In this document: one piece after another, positions 26,540-36,484 of the stretch
Position numbering within the stretch: position 1 is the first letter of the stretch
Layout: every line of letters begins with the position of its first letter
NCBI GenBank assembly: GCA_965200375.1
Contig: OZ241353.1
Span: 2,294,001 to 2,358,000 of the forward strand
Source of the DNA: VXYL01 sp965200375
GTDB taxonomy: Bacteria; Pseudomonadota; Gammaproteobacteria; Pseudomonadales; Azotimanducaceae
Direction of reading: 5' to 3'
Length of the DNA stretch: 64,000 nucleotides
Translations under genes and position numbers: made by a program
The notes under the pieces: generated by a model
The model's input: only the letters and a program-made list of their open reading frames with translations
The model's database searches: none
What the model was told of the DNA's origin: nothing

Positions 26540-27007
26540 ATGGCCGGCAAGTACTTCGAGGAACTCACCCCTGGCCTCTCGTTCGCCCACCAGCCGGGGC
26601 GCACCGTCACGGAAACCGACAACCTGCTGTTCACGGCGCTCACGCTCAATCCGCAGCCGCTCCACCTCGACGCCGAGTTCGCCAAGGGCACCATTCACGG
26701 CCGCATACTGGTGAACAGCATCTTCACCCTGGGGCTGGCGGTGGGTCTCTCGGTGGGCGACACCACCCTGGGCACCACCCTCGGCAACCTCGGCTTCGAC
26801 AAGACCACGTTCCCCAACCCGGTGTTCGTCGGCGACACGATCCGGGCGACCACCACCGTCGTCGATCGAAGAGCCAGCCGCAGCAAGCCGGACCGGGGCA
26901 TCGTCACCTTCGAGCACGAAGCGGCCAACCAGCGCGGCGAGGTGGTGTGCGCCTGCCGTCGCGGGGCCATGATGATGCGGCGGCCCGAGGGCAGCCCGCA
27001 GCCGTGA
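26540..27007 (+). CDS. MaoC family dehydratase
   Basis: 155 residues, a single hot-dog domain. YFEELTPGLSFAHQPGRTVTETDNLLF matches MaoC proteins, followed by NPQPLHLDAEFAKGTIHGRILVNSIFTLGLAVG. In that block, the D-x4-H hydratase residues correspond to the LHLDAEFAKG...HGR region. It probably hydrates an enoyl-CoA (R-specific) or acts in mesaconyl-type side-chain degradation. The start ATG follows AAGAGGACG. The 176-bp gap to the divergent acyl-CoA dehydrogenase probably holds both promoters. The two genes suggest a fatty or branched acyl-CoA degradation pair. Confidence 0.85.
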   Translation: MAGKYFEELTPGLSFAHQPGRTVTETDNLLFTALTLNPQPLHLDAEFAKGTIHGRILVNSIFTLGLAVGLSVGDTTLGTTLGNLGFDKTTFPNPVFVGDTIRATTTVVDRRASRSKPDRGIVTFEHEAANQRGEVVCACRRGAMMMRRPEGSPQP

Positions 27008-27038
27008 GGCGGCGGCGCCGGCAGGCCCCTCCCGGCGT

Positions 27039-27067
27039 TTGTGGCGCACAGTGCGATCCCGTATGGT
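27039..27067 (+). promoter_or_regulatory. putative promoter of the ilvBHC genes
   Basis: A -35 TTGTGG (27039-27044), a 17-nt spacer and a -10 TATGGT (27062-27067). The predicted leader to the ilvB ATG is ~88 nt. I see no leader peptide rich in Ile, Leu or Val codons and no attenuator, so regulation by attenuation is not supported. Confidence 0.45.
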
Positions 27068-27161
27068 TGCGACCCCGCCCGCCGGCCGCTTAGCGTGGCG
27101 GCGCGGGTTTCGCCAAATCGATCAACGAAGTGCGCGACGGATCCATGTGCGTGACGATGCC

Positions 27162-28940
27162 ATGAAGGAGCGCCTGTCCGGCGGCGAGATGCTGGTTCGC
27201 GCTCTGCAGGACGAGGGCGTGAGCTACGTGTTCGGCTACCCCGGCGGGGCGGCGCTGCACATCTACGACGCCATCTTCAAGCAGCAGCGGCTGGAACATG
27301 TGCTGGTGCGCCACGAGCAGGCCGCCACGCACATGGCGGACGGCTACGCCCGGGCCACCGGCAGGCCCGGCGTGGTGCTGGTCACCTCCGGGCCGGGGGC
27401 CACCAACGCCATCACCGGCATCGCCACCGCCTACATGGACTCCATACCCCTCATCGTCATCTCCGCGCAGGTGCCGAACGCCGTCATCGGCACGGACGCC
27501 TTCCAGGAGACGGACATGGTGGGCGTATCGAGGCCGGTGGTGAAGCACAGCTACCTGGTGAAGAACGCCGCGGAGATTCCCCGCGTCGTCAAGGAGGCGT
27601 TCTACATCGCCGCCTCCGGTCGCCCGGGGCCGGTGGTGATCGACGTGCCCAAGGACACCACGGACCCCGGGGCGCAGTTCGGCTACTGCTACCCGGAGCG
27701 GGTGTCGCTGCGTTCCTATTCCCCCGCCAGCCGCGGCCACAAGGGGCAGATCCGCAAGGCTGCGGCGGCGCTGCTCGATGCCAAGCGCCCGGTGATCTAC
27801 GCCGGCGGCGGCGTCGTCCAAGGCGAAGCGGCGCCGATGCTGGCCTCGGTGGCGCGGCGCCTGAACTTCCCGGTCACCAACACGCTGATGGGTCTTGGCG
27901 CCTACCCGGGCACGGACCGCCAGTTTCTCGGCATGCTCGGCATGCACGGCACCTTCGAGGCCAACATGGCCATGCACGAGGCGGATCTGATCTTCGCCGC
28001 CGGCGCCCGCTTCGACGACCGCGTAACCAACGACCCGGCCAAGTTCGCGCCTGGCGCCAGCATCGTGCATGTGGACATAGACCCGGCCTCCATCTCCAAG
28101 ATCGTGCCCGCGCACGTGCCCATCGTCGGCCCGGTGGACGTGGTGCTCGCGGACATCGATGCCGCGCTGGCCGCCGCCCTGGAAGCGAACCCGGAGCGCC
28201 TGGACCGCGCCGCCCACGCCGTCTGGTGGCAGCGCATCTGCCGCTGGCGGGGCGAACACGGCCTCGATCACGATCAGCGCCATCGCCAAGGCGTCGGCGG
28301 CGCCTTGCTGCCGCAGCAGGTGGTGCAGGCGGTGTACCGGGCCACCGGCGGCGAGGCGTTCGTCGCCAGCGACGTGGGCCAGCACCAGATGTTCGCCGCC
28401 CAGTACTACAAGTTCGACAGGCCCCGGCGCTGGATCAACAGCGGCGGGCTGGGCACCATGGGCTTTGGCCTGCCGGCGGCGATGGGCGCGCAGTTCGCGC
28501 ATCCGGGGGCCTGCGTCGCCTGCATCACCGGCGAGGGCAGCTTCATGATGAACATGCAGGAGCTCTCCACCTGCATGCAGTACGCGCTGCCGATCAAGGT
28601 CGTCAACCTCAACAACCAGGCCTTGGGGATGGTGAAGCAGTGGCAGGACATGCAGTACGGCGGGCGCCACTCCCACAGCACCTACCGGGATGCGCTGCCG
28701 GATTTCAAGGCGCTGGTCGAATCCTTCGGCCACGTGGCGTACCGGGTGGAGGACGTCGAGACCCTGGAGGCCGTGGCGGCGGACGTGTTCGGCCCCAAGC
28801 ACAAGGACGATCTGGTGTTCGTGGACGCCCACGTGGACCCGGAAGAACACGTCTATCCGATGGCCGTCAAAGGCGGCTCCATGCGGGACATGGTGCTGGA
28901 GCGGACGCCCGGCATAGACGACGTCCGCGAGGACGTGTAG
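27162..28940 (+). CDS. ilvB: acetolactate synthase large subunit
   Basis: 592 residues. It makes 2-acetolactate or 2-aceto-2-hydroxybutyrate, the first common step of Val/Leu/Ile synthesis. Seen are the N-terminal TPP (PYR) domain with EDGVSYVFGYPGGAAL-like start (QDEGVSYVFGYPGGAAL), RHEQAATHMADGYARATG with the catalytic Glu, and the FAD-site region. The TPP-binding motif reads GEGSFMMNMQELSTCMQY...NLNNQALGMVKQWQ. Glu458 replaces the more common Asp of GDGS, a variant that I recall from other gammaproteobacterial IlvB/IlvI. The ATG at 27162 was chosen; an open frame extends upstream without similarity. ilvH follows directly. Confidence 0.95.
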   Translation: MKERLSGGEMLVRALQDEGVSYVFGYPGGAALHIYDAIFKQQRLEHVLVRHEQAATHMADGYARATGRPGVVLVTSGPGATNAITGIATAYMDSIPLIVISAQVPNAVIGTDAFQETDMVGVSRPVVKHSYLVKNAAEIPRVVKEAFYIAASGRPGPVVIDVPKDTTDPGAQFGYCYPERVSLRSYSPASRGHKGQIRKAAAALLDAKRPVIYAGGGVVQGEAAPMLASVARRLNFPVTNTLMGLGAYPGTDRQFLGMLGMHGTFEANMAMHEADLIFAAGARFDDRVTNDPAKFAPGASIVHVDIDPASISKIVPAHVPIVGPVDVVLADIDAALAAALEANPERLDRAAHAVWWQRICRWRGEHGLDHDQRHRQGVGGALLPQQVVQAVYRATGGEAFVASDVGQHQMFAAQYYKFDRPRRWINSGGLGTMGFGLPAAMGAQFAHPGACVACITGEGSFMMNMQELSTCMQYALPIKVVNLNNQALGMVKQWQDMQYGGRHSHSTYRDALPDFKALVESFGHVAYRVEDVETLEAVAADVFGPKHKDDLVFVDAHVDPEEHVYPMAVKGGSMRDMVLERTPGIDDVREDV

Positions 28941-29438
28941 ATGCGCGAGCGGCACCTGCTGGCCATCCTGCTGGAGAACGAGGCCGGGGCGCTTTCCCGG
29001 GTGGTGGGCCTGTTCGCCCAGCGTAACTACAACATCGAAACGCTCACCGTGGCGCCCACCGAAGACAAGACGCTGTCGCGCATCACGCTCTCCACGTTGG
29101 GCGATGCCAGTCGTATAGAGCAGATCACCAAGCATCTCAATCGCCTGATCGAAGTGGTGAAGGTTGTGGACCTCACCGACAGCGATCACGTGGAACGGGA
29201 ACTGATGCTGGTGAAGGTGAGCGCGGTGGGATCGGAACGGCCGGAGGTGAAGCGCACCTGCGACATCTTTCGCGGCCAGATCGTGGACGTGACGGCCGAT
29301 GCCTACACCATCCAGCTGGCCGGCGCTTCGGACAAGCTCGACGCCTTCCTGCGCGCCTTGGCGGTGGGCAGGATTCTCGAAGTGGCGCGCTCGGGAGTCT
29401 CCGGCATCGGCCGCGGCGACAAGATACTGGCGCTGTAG
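28941..29438 (+). CDS. ilvH: acetolactate synthase small (regulatory) subunit
   Basis: 165 residues, the standard length. The N-terminal ACT domain begins RHLLAILLENEAGALSRVVGLFAQRNYNIETLTVAPTED, and the C-terminal half has KVSAVGSERPEVKRTCDIFRGQIVDV. It binds the large subunit and confers valine feedback inhibition. The ATG directly follows the ilvB stop with no spacer, so the two are co-translated. Key Gly and Asn residues of the valine site (LLENEAGALSR, NYNIE) are present. Confidence 0.95.
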   Translation: MRERHLLAILLENEAGALSRVVGLFAQRNYNIETLTVAPTEDKTLSRITLSTLGDASRIEQITKHLNRLIEVVKVVDLTDSDHVERELMLVKVSAVGSERPEVKRTCDIFRGQIVDVTADAYTIQLAGASDKLDAFLRALAVGRILEVARSGVSGIGRGDKILAL

Positions 29439-29487
29439 CGCTTGCAGCCCACGCCGCGGCCGAATCAATCCAAGGAGCAAGAGAACC

Positions 29488-30504
29488 ATGCACGTGTACT
29501 ACGACAAGGATGCGGATCTTTCCATCATCGAGCGCCTGCGCGTGGTGGTGGTGGGATACGGTTCCCAGGGCCACGCCCATGCCAACAACCTGCGCGATTC
29601 CGGCGTGGACGTGACGGTCGCGCTGCGGGAAGGCTCGTCGTCCTGGCCGAAGGCGGCGAACGCCGGCTTTGCCGTCAAGTCCGTCGCCGACGCCGTGCCG
29701 GATGCGGACCTGGTGATGATGCTGACGCCGGACGAACATCAGCAGCGCATCTATGCCGAGGCGATAGCGCCCAATCTCAAGGAAGGCGCCGCGCTGGCGT
29801 TCGCGCACGGCTTCAACATCCACTTCCAGCTGATCGAGCCGCGCCCCGACCTGGACGTGGTGATGATCGCGCCCAAGGGCCCGGGCCACACCGTGCGTTC
29901 CACCTACGTCGAAGGCGGCGGCGTGCCGTCGCTCATCGCCGTCGCCGCAGATGCCAGCGGCCAGGCGAAGAACATCGCCCTTTCCTACGCCTGCGCCAAC
30001 GGCGCCGGCCGCGCCGGCATCATCGAGACGACCTTCCAGGAAGAAACGGAGACGGATCTGTTCGGCGAACAGACCGTGCTCTGCGGCGGCGCCGCGGCAT
30101 TGGTGACGGCCGGCTTCGAGACGCTGGTGGAAGCCGGCTACGCGCCGGAAATGGCCTACTTCGAGTGCCTGCACGAACTCAAGCTGATCGTCGACTTCTT
30201 CTACGAAGGCGGCATCGGCAACATGTGGTACACCGTCTCCAACACCGCCGAGTACGGCGGCCTGACCCGCGGGCCGCGCATCGTCACCGAGGAAACCAAG
30301 GCGGAAATGCGACGCATTCTGAAGGAGATCCAGTCCGGTGCCTTCGCCCGGGAATTCGTCGCCGAAAACTTGACCGGCGCTCCTTCGATCAAGGCGATGC
30401 GGCGCATGGGCCAGGCGCACCAGATCGAGGCCGTGGGCGAGCGGCTGCGGGCCATGATGCCGTGGATAGCAGCCAACAAGCTGGTGGACAAGGCCAAGAA
30501 CTAA
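29488..30504 (+). CDS. ilvC: ketol-acid reductoisomerase, class I
   Basis: 338 residues, exactly typical for class I KARI. The Rossmann motif VVVVGYGSQGHAHANNLRDSG binds NADPH. AHGFNIHF, APKGPGHTVRSTY, ETTFQEETETDLFGEQTVLCGG with the Mg2+ ligands, and ECLHELKLIVDFFYEGG follow. It converts acetolactate to 2,3-dihydroxyisovalerate. A ribosome site (CAAGGAGCAAGAG) precedes the ATG by about 10 nt. It is 49 nt downstream of ilvH and probably in the same transcript. Confidence 0.97.
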   Translation: MHVYYDKDADLSIIERLRVVVVGYGSQGHAHANNLRDSGVDVTVALREGSSSWPKAANAGFAVKSVADAVPDADLVMMLTPDEHQQRIYAEAIAPNLKEGAALAFAHGFNIHFQLIEPRPDLDVVMIAPKGPGHTVRSTYVEGGGVPSLIAVAADASGQAKNIALSYACANGAGRAGIIETTFQEETETDLFGEQTVLCGGAAALVTAGFETLVEAGYAPEMAYFECLHELKLIVDFFYEGGIGNMWYTVSNTAEYGGLTRGPRIVTEETKAEMRRILKEIQSGAFAREFVAENLTGAPSIKAMRRMGQAHQIEAVGERLRAMMPWIAANKLVDKAKN

Positions 30505-30529
30505 CCGAGCCGGCGCAACGGAGAATCCC

Positions 30530-31579
30530 ATGTCCAGACTCACCGAAGATCCCCGCATCGATCCGCGCATCAAGGCCGCCTTCGCCGCGATGCCGGAGAT
30601 GGCCAACCCCGGCGACGCCGAGAGCCGCGAACAGCTGCTCCGGGAAGCCGAGACCGAGTCCGCGAAGGCCGCGGCGGAGGGCATCAGGAACTTCCTCGCC
30701 CTGTGCGACACCGAGGAGGTGGCGCCCTCCAAGGGGCTCGTCACGAAGACCCTCGAGTTCACGTCCCAGCCGGACGGCAACGCCGTCCAAGTGCAGTTCA
30801 TCCGCCCGGACAACGCCGAAGTTCTGCCCGGCGTCTACTACATCCACGGCGGCGGGATGCAGTCCATGTCCTGCTTCGACGGCAACTACCGGGCCTGGGG
30901 GCGCATCATCGCCGCCCAGGGCGTCGCCGTGGCGATGGTGGACTTCCGCAACGCCCTGACGCCTTCCTCCGCCCCCGAAGTGGCGCCCTATCCCGCGGGC
31001 CTCAACGACTGCGTCTCCGGCGTCCGCTGGCTGGCAGGCAAGGCCGCCGAGCTCGATGTGGACGGCGGCAACATCGTCGTGGCGGGAGAGAGCGGCGGCG
31101 GCAATCTCACCCTGGCCACCGGGCTCTCCCTGCTGCGGAGCGGCGAAGTCGGCCTGGTGAAGGGCCTGTACGCGCTCTGCCCCTACATCGCCGGACGCTG
31201 GCCGCTGCCGGAGAATCCGTCCTCCACGGAGAACAACGGCATTCTGCTCAACCTGCACAACAATCGCGGCGCCATGGCCTACGGCATCGGCGAACTCGAG
31301 CGCGGCAATCCGCTCGCCTGGCCCGGTTTCGCCACCGTGGACGACGTGCGCGGCCTGCCGCCGGTGGTGGTGAGCGTGAACGAGTGCGATCCGCTGCGGG
31401 ACGAAGGCGTGAACTTCTACCGCCTGCTGCTCGCGGCCGGGGTGCCGGCCGCCTGCCGGCAGCTGATGGGCACCATCCACGGCACGGAGATATTCCCCAT
31501 GACGTGCCCGGAGCTGAGCCGCGAGACCGCCCGCAGCCTCGCCGACTTCGCCCGGGGGCTGACGCGGCAGCGGCGCTGA
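30530..31579 (+). CDS. alpha/beta hydrolase, HSL-type esterase/lipase
   Basis: 349 residues. The HSL-family oxyanion motif HGGGM is in GVYYIHGGGMQSMS (about 100-112). The nucleophile elbow is GESGGGNLTLATG (about 186-198), and a late His occurs in GTIHGTEIFPM. Asp is likely in the ECDPLRDEGVNFYRLLLAAGV segment, the usual place. It would hydrolyse short-chain carboxyl esters in the cytoplasm; the substrate is unknown. It starts 25 nt after ilvC with a CGGAGA ribosome site, so it may ride on the ilv transcript. The stop lies at the start of a short direct-repeat run (31576-31640). Confidence 0.85.
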   Translation: MSRLTEDPRIDPRIKAAFAAMPEMANPGDAESREQLLREAETESAKAAAEGIRNFLALCDTEEVAPSKGLVTKTLEFTSQPDGNAVQVQFIRPDNAEVLPGVYYIHGGGMQSMSCFDGNYRAWGRIIAAQGVAVAMVDFRNALTPSSAPEVAPYPAGLNDCVSGVRWLAGKAAELDVDGGNIVVAGESGGGNLTLATGLSLLRSGEVGLVKGLYALCPYIAGRWPLPENPSSTENNGILLNLHNNRGAMAYGIGELERGNPLAWPGFATVDDVRGLPPVVVSVNECDPLRDEGVNFYRLLLAAGVPAACRQLMGTIHGTEIFPMTCPELSRETARSLADFARGLTRQRR

Positions 31580-31640
31580 CGCGCGTCGGGACTGACGCGC
31601 GTCGGTAGGACTGACGCGCCGCAAGCAAGGCTGACGCTCG
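31576..31640 (+). repeat. degenerate short direct repeats (CTGACGCGCGTCGG type)
   Basis: Four degenerate copies of CTGACGCGCGTCGG spaced 16-20 bp apart fill the gap between the esterase stop and the GST gene. The TGA stop of the esterase is part of the first copy. ACGCGCGT is self-complementary. No function is evident. Confidence 0.6.
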
Positions 31641-32375
31641 GTGGCGGGGCCGACGCGGCGGCAGGCTGTCGGCGCGGCGGCGAATGCGGACGACGTGCCG
31701 CGCCTCACGCTGGTGATCGCCAACAAGAACTACTCCTCCTGGTCGCTGCGCCCGTGGCTGGCGATGCGCGCCCTGGACATCCCGTTCGCCGAGCGCATGG
31801 TGAAGTTCGACTCGGCAGACTGGGCCCGCAACATCGCCGCGCTGTCGCCCACCGGACTGGTGCCGGTGCTGTGGGAGGAAGCGGCCGGGCGGCGTTTCGC
31901 CACCTTCGACTCCATCGCCATCCTGGAGCGGCTGCACGAGCTCCATCCCGACGCCGGCGTCTGGCCGGCGGCGCCATTCGCCCGGGCCCGGGCCCGCTCG
32001 CTGGCCGCGGACTTCCATGCCGGCTGCCAGCCGCTGCGCGCCGCCATGCCGATGAACATCCGCAGCCGACACCCCGGCAAGGGCATGAACGACGAAGTCC
32101 GGGAAGACGTGCGCCGCCTCGCGGACCTGTGGGCCGCCACCCGCCGGGAGTTCGGCGCAGGAGGGCCGTTCCTGTTCGGCGCGTTCTCCGCCGCGGACGC
32201 CTTCTTCGCGCCCGTCGCCTCCAGATTCGTCACTTATGGTGTTGAATTGCAAGGAGAATCCAAGCGCTGGCAGGAAGCCGTTCTGGGCCTGCCGGCAATG
32301 CGCGAGTGGACCGCCGCGGCGTTGCGGGAGCGCGAGTTCGTGCCCATGGACGAGCCCTACGCGGACCCGCCGTGA
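31641..32375 (+). CDS. glutathione S-transferase family protein
   Basis: 244 residues from the GTG at 31641. The GTG at 31695 would give MPRLTLVIANKNYSSWSLRPWL, closer to the family N-terminus. The thioredoxin-like N-domain has NKNYSSWSLRPWLAMRALDIPF with the Ser of the catalytic region, LSPTGLVPVLWEE (cis-Pro) and ATFDSIAILERLHELHP. The all-helical C-domain ends with FLFGAFSAADAFFAPVASRF. It probably binds glutathione for conjugation or peroxide reduction; the substrate is unknown. It precedes clpX, where clpP would usually be found. Confidence 0.85.
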   Translation: MAGPTRRQAVGAAANADDVPRLTLVIANKNYSSWSLRPWLAMRALDIPFAERMVKFDSADWARNIAALSPTGLVPVLWEEAAGRRFATFDSIAILERLHELHPDAGVWPAAPFARARARSLAADFHAGCQPLRAAMPMNIRSRHPGKGMNDEVREDVRRLADLWAATRREFGAGGPFLFGAFSAADAFFAPVASRFVTYGVELQGESKRWQEAVLGLPAMREWTAAALREREFVPMDEPYADPP

Positions 32376-32387
32376 GCAACGCCCCCG

Positions 32388-32419
32388 CGTACACTCGTGT
32401 ACGGTGCCGCCTTCGGCGG
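32388..32419. promoter_or_regulatory. two adjacent dyads upstream of clpX
   Basis: CGTACAC-TC-GTGTACG (32388-32403) is a perfect 7-bp inverted repeat. CCGCC-TTC-GGCGG (32407-32419) follows directly. No T-run follows, so a simple terminator is doubtful. They may be an operator or leader structure for clpX-lon. Confidence 0.4.
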
Positions 32420-32485
32420 GGTTGCAAAATCGCCGCCAAGCAAGCAAGGTTCGCCGCGGTTTAGGCGGCTCTCTCAAGAGGTTAC

Positions 32486-33763
<1,278 letters not shown>

Positions 33764-33830
33764 CGGACGGGGCGAGCGGCGAACGGCAAGGCGCCCGTCC
33801 AATCGACACCTGAGGCAGAGGCAACCGCGC

Positions 33831-36248
33831 TTGGCGAAGAAAACCGTGCAGCGCAACGTCGCGGTGCTGCCACTCAAGCAGATGGTGGTGTACCCCCAGG
33901 GCGTCCATCCGCTGTTCGTCGGCACCAAGCGTTCCATCCGGGCGCTGGCCGCGGCCAGCGCCGCCGACGGCCCGATCCTGCTGGTTGCGAAACGCGATCC
34001 CGGAACCGAGGAGCCAGCGGCCGAGGATCTGTACGAGGTAGGGTGCGTGGCGAACATCCTGCAGCACCTGACGCTGCCGGACGGCAAGGTGAAGGTGCTC
34101 GTGGAGGGCCAGGCCCGGGCGCGCGTAGAGCGCCTCGCCACCGAGGGCGACTACCTCGAGGCGGATGTGTCCACGGTGGCGGAAGCCACGCTGCCGGCGG
34201 CGGCGCAGGCCGCGGCGGTGCGGTCGCTGCGGGGCCAATTCGAGCGCTACGCCGAAGGCGGCAAGCAGTCCCTCGGGGATCTGTCCGCGGCGCTGTCGAG
34301 CATCGACGATCCCGCGCGCCTCGCGGACACGGTTGCCGCCCAGGTGCCGTTTCGTCTGGAAGACAAGCAGGAAGTGCTGGAAACCTTCGATCTCGAACGC
34401 CGGATCGCCGTGGTGATGGCGTTGCTCGAAGCGGAGATCGACGCCCGCCGCATGGACCGGCGGATCCGCGGGCGCGTGAAAAAGCAGATGGAGAAGAGCC
34501 AGCGCGAGTACTACCTGAACGAACAGATCAAGGCGATCCACAAGGAACTCGGCGAAATCTCCGAGGCGCCGAACGAGTTCGACGCCATCGAAGCGCGCAT
34601 CGATGCCGCCGGCATGACCAAGGAAGCCAGGCAGAAGGCCGTCGCGGAACTTGCCAAGCTGAAACTGATGGCGCCCATGGCCGCGGAAGCCACCGTCCTG
34701 CGCAGCTACTTGGACTGGATGCTCTCCATTCCCTGGAAGAAGCGCCGCCGCGTACGCCGGGACCTGCGGGTCGCGCAGCGCATTCTGGACGAAGATCACT
34801 ACGGCCTGGAGGACGTCAAGGAGCGCGTACTCGAGTACCTCGCCGTGCAAGGGCGGGTGGGCAAGCTCAAGGGGCCGGTGCTGTGCCTGGTCGGCGCGCC
34901 CGGCGTGGGCAAGACGTCCCTCGGCGAATCCATTGCCCGGGCCACCAATCGCGCTTTCGTGCGCATGGCCCTAGGCGGGGTCCGGGACGAAGCCGAGATC
35001 CGCGGCCACCGCCGCACCTACATCGGTTCGCTGCCCGGCAAGGTGCTGCAGAAGATGGCCAAGGCCGGGGTTCGCAACCCGCTGTTCCTGCTCGATGAAG
35101 TGGACAAGATGGGCATGGACGTGCGCGGCGATCCGGCCTCCGCGCTGCTCGAAGTGCTGGACCCGGAGCAGAACCACGCCTTCAACGACCACTACCTGGA
35201 AGTCGACTACGACCTTTCGGACGTGTTCTTCGTCTGCACTGCCAACTCGATGAACATGCCGCCAGCGCTGCTGGACCGCATGGAGGTGATCCGCCTCGCC
35301 GGCTATACCGAAGACGAGAAGCGCAACATCGCCGCGAAGTTCCTGATCCCGAAACAGAAGCGCCTGAACGGCCTGGGGGAGAACGCGCTCGCCGTAGACG
35401 ACGACGCGCTGACCCACCTCATCCGCTACTACACCAGGGAAGCCGGGGTACGAGGCCTGGAGCGGGAGATCGCCAAGCTGGCCCGCAAAGTGGTGACGGA
35501 ACAGGCGCTTGCGACCAAGCGTGAACCCGCGCCGGCCGCCAAGCGCATCGGCGCGGCGGATCTGGAGCGCTACAACGGCGTGCGCAAGTTCAAGTACGGG
35601 CGCGCCGAGGAGCAGGACCAGGTGGGCGTGGCCACCGGCCTCGCCTGGACCCAAACCGGCGGCGAACTGCTGAGCATCGAGGCGCTGGCGGTGCCCGGCA
35701 AGGGCCGCCACATCAAGACCGGCTCCTTGGGCGACGTGATGCAGGAATCCATCCAGGCGGCGCTGACCTTCGTGCGCAGCCGGGCCGCCGCGCTCGGCAT
35801 CGCCGAGGACTTCCACGAACGCCGGGACTTGCACATCCACGTGCCGGAAGGCGCGGTGCCGAAGGACGGCCCGAGCGCCGGCATCGGCATGTGTACCGCT
35901 CTGGTGAGCGCTCTCGCGGACATTCCGGTTGCCGCGGACGTGGCGATGACCGGCGAGATCACCCTGCGCGGCCAGGTGCTGCCGGTGGGCGGCCTGAAGG
36001 AGAAGCTGCTAGCGGCGCAACGCGGCGGCATCAAGCGCGTGCTTATTCCCAAGGAGAACGAGCGCCACCTCAAGGACGTGCCGGACAACGTGAAGGCGGA
36101 GCTGGACATCCTGCCGGTGGCTTGGATGGACGACGTCATCGAAACAGCGCTGACGCGGACGCCGCAGCCCCGGAGCGGCGCGGAGGACGAAGCGCTGCCG
36201 CTGCCGGCAGCGCCCGCAGCCGCCGAAGTGCCGGTGGACGCCCACTAG
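33831..36248 (+). CDS. lon: Lon protease
   Basis: 805 residues from the TTG at 33831; E. coli has 784. The N-terminal substrate domain begins NVAVLPLKQMVVYPQGVHPL. The AAA+ part has Walker A VGAPGVGKTSLGESIA and Walker B PLFLLDEVDKMG. The protease domain has the Ser-Lys dyad Ser682 (PKDGPSAGIGMCTAL) and Lys723 (VGGLKEKLLAA). It degrades misfolded and regulatory proteins in the cytoplasm. The MTGEITLRGQVLPVGG block is intact. A ~30-residue Pro/Ala tail extends beyond the usual end. The order clpX-lon is conserved in proteobacteria. Confidence 0.97.
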   Translation: MAKKTVQRNVAVLPLKQMVVYPQGVHPLFVGTKRSIRALAAASAADGPILLVAKRDPGTEEPAAEDLYEVGCVANILQHLTLPDGKVKVLVEGQARARVERLATEGDYLEADVSTVAEATLPAAAQAAAVRSLRGQFERYAEGGKQSLGDLSAALSSIDDPARLADTVAAQVPFRLEDKQEVLETFDLERRIAVVMALLEAEIDARRMDRRIRGRVKKQMEKSQREYYLNEQIKAIHKELGEISEAPNEFDAIEARIDAAGMTKEARQKAVAELAKLKLMAPMAAEATVLRSYLDWMLSIPWKKRRRVRRDLRVAQRILDEDHYGLEDVKERVLEYLAVQGRVGKLKGPVLCLVGAPGVGKTSLGESIARATNRAFVRMALGGVRDEAEIRGHRRTYIGSLPGKVLQKMAKAGVRNPLFLLDEVDKMGMDVRGDPASALLEVLDPEQNHAFNDHYLEVDYDLSDVFFVCTANSMNMPPALLDRMEVIRLAGYTEDEKRNIAAKFLIPKQKRLNGLGENALAVDDDALTHLIRYYTREAGVRGLEREIAKLARKVVTEQALATKREPAPAAKRIGAADLERYNGVRKFKYGRAEEQDQVGVATGLAWTQTGGELLSIEALAVPGKGRHIKTGSLGDVMQESIQAALTFVRSRAAALGIAEDFHERRDLHIHVPEGAVPKDGPSAGIGMCTALVSALADIPVAADVAMTGEITLRGQVLPVGGLKEKLLAAQRGGIKRVLIPKENERHLKDVPDNVKAELDILPVAWMDDVIETALTRTPQPRSGAEDEALPLPAAPAAAEVPVDAH

Positions 36249-36484
36249 CACCAAAGCCGCATTGGAGTGATGGTCCAGATCGGCACCCGTGCCGCCAACC
36301 CACCGTCATCGCAATCGGGTTGGCCCACTAGCGCCAGCGGCCCCATCGGTTGCCGTCGCATCCTCGGTTTCCTATGGAAGGATGCCCAACGTAGACGCCA
36401 GGCAGGATCGCCGTCGTGCGGACAACGATCCGCCGCCTGGCCAACCCGCTGCCGGGCCTGCCCGCCTGCGGTAGGCTTCCCTGC

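Noticed and set aside
27068..27161. Attenuator leader peptide for ilvBHC
   Set aside because: No short ORF rich in Ile/Leu/Val codons and no terminator/antiterminator pair is visible.
28533..28535. Loss-of-function change in ilvB (GDGS to GEGS)
   Set aside because: The Glu variant occurs in other gammaproteobacterial acetolactate synthases as far as I recall, and the rest of the motif is perfect.
36249..36484. Gene between lon and aroC
   Set aside because: The open frames are upstream extensions or shadows of aroC with no similarity; nothing else is seen in the gap.
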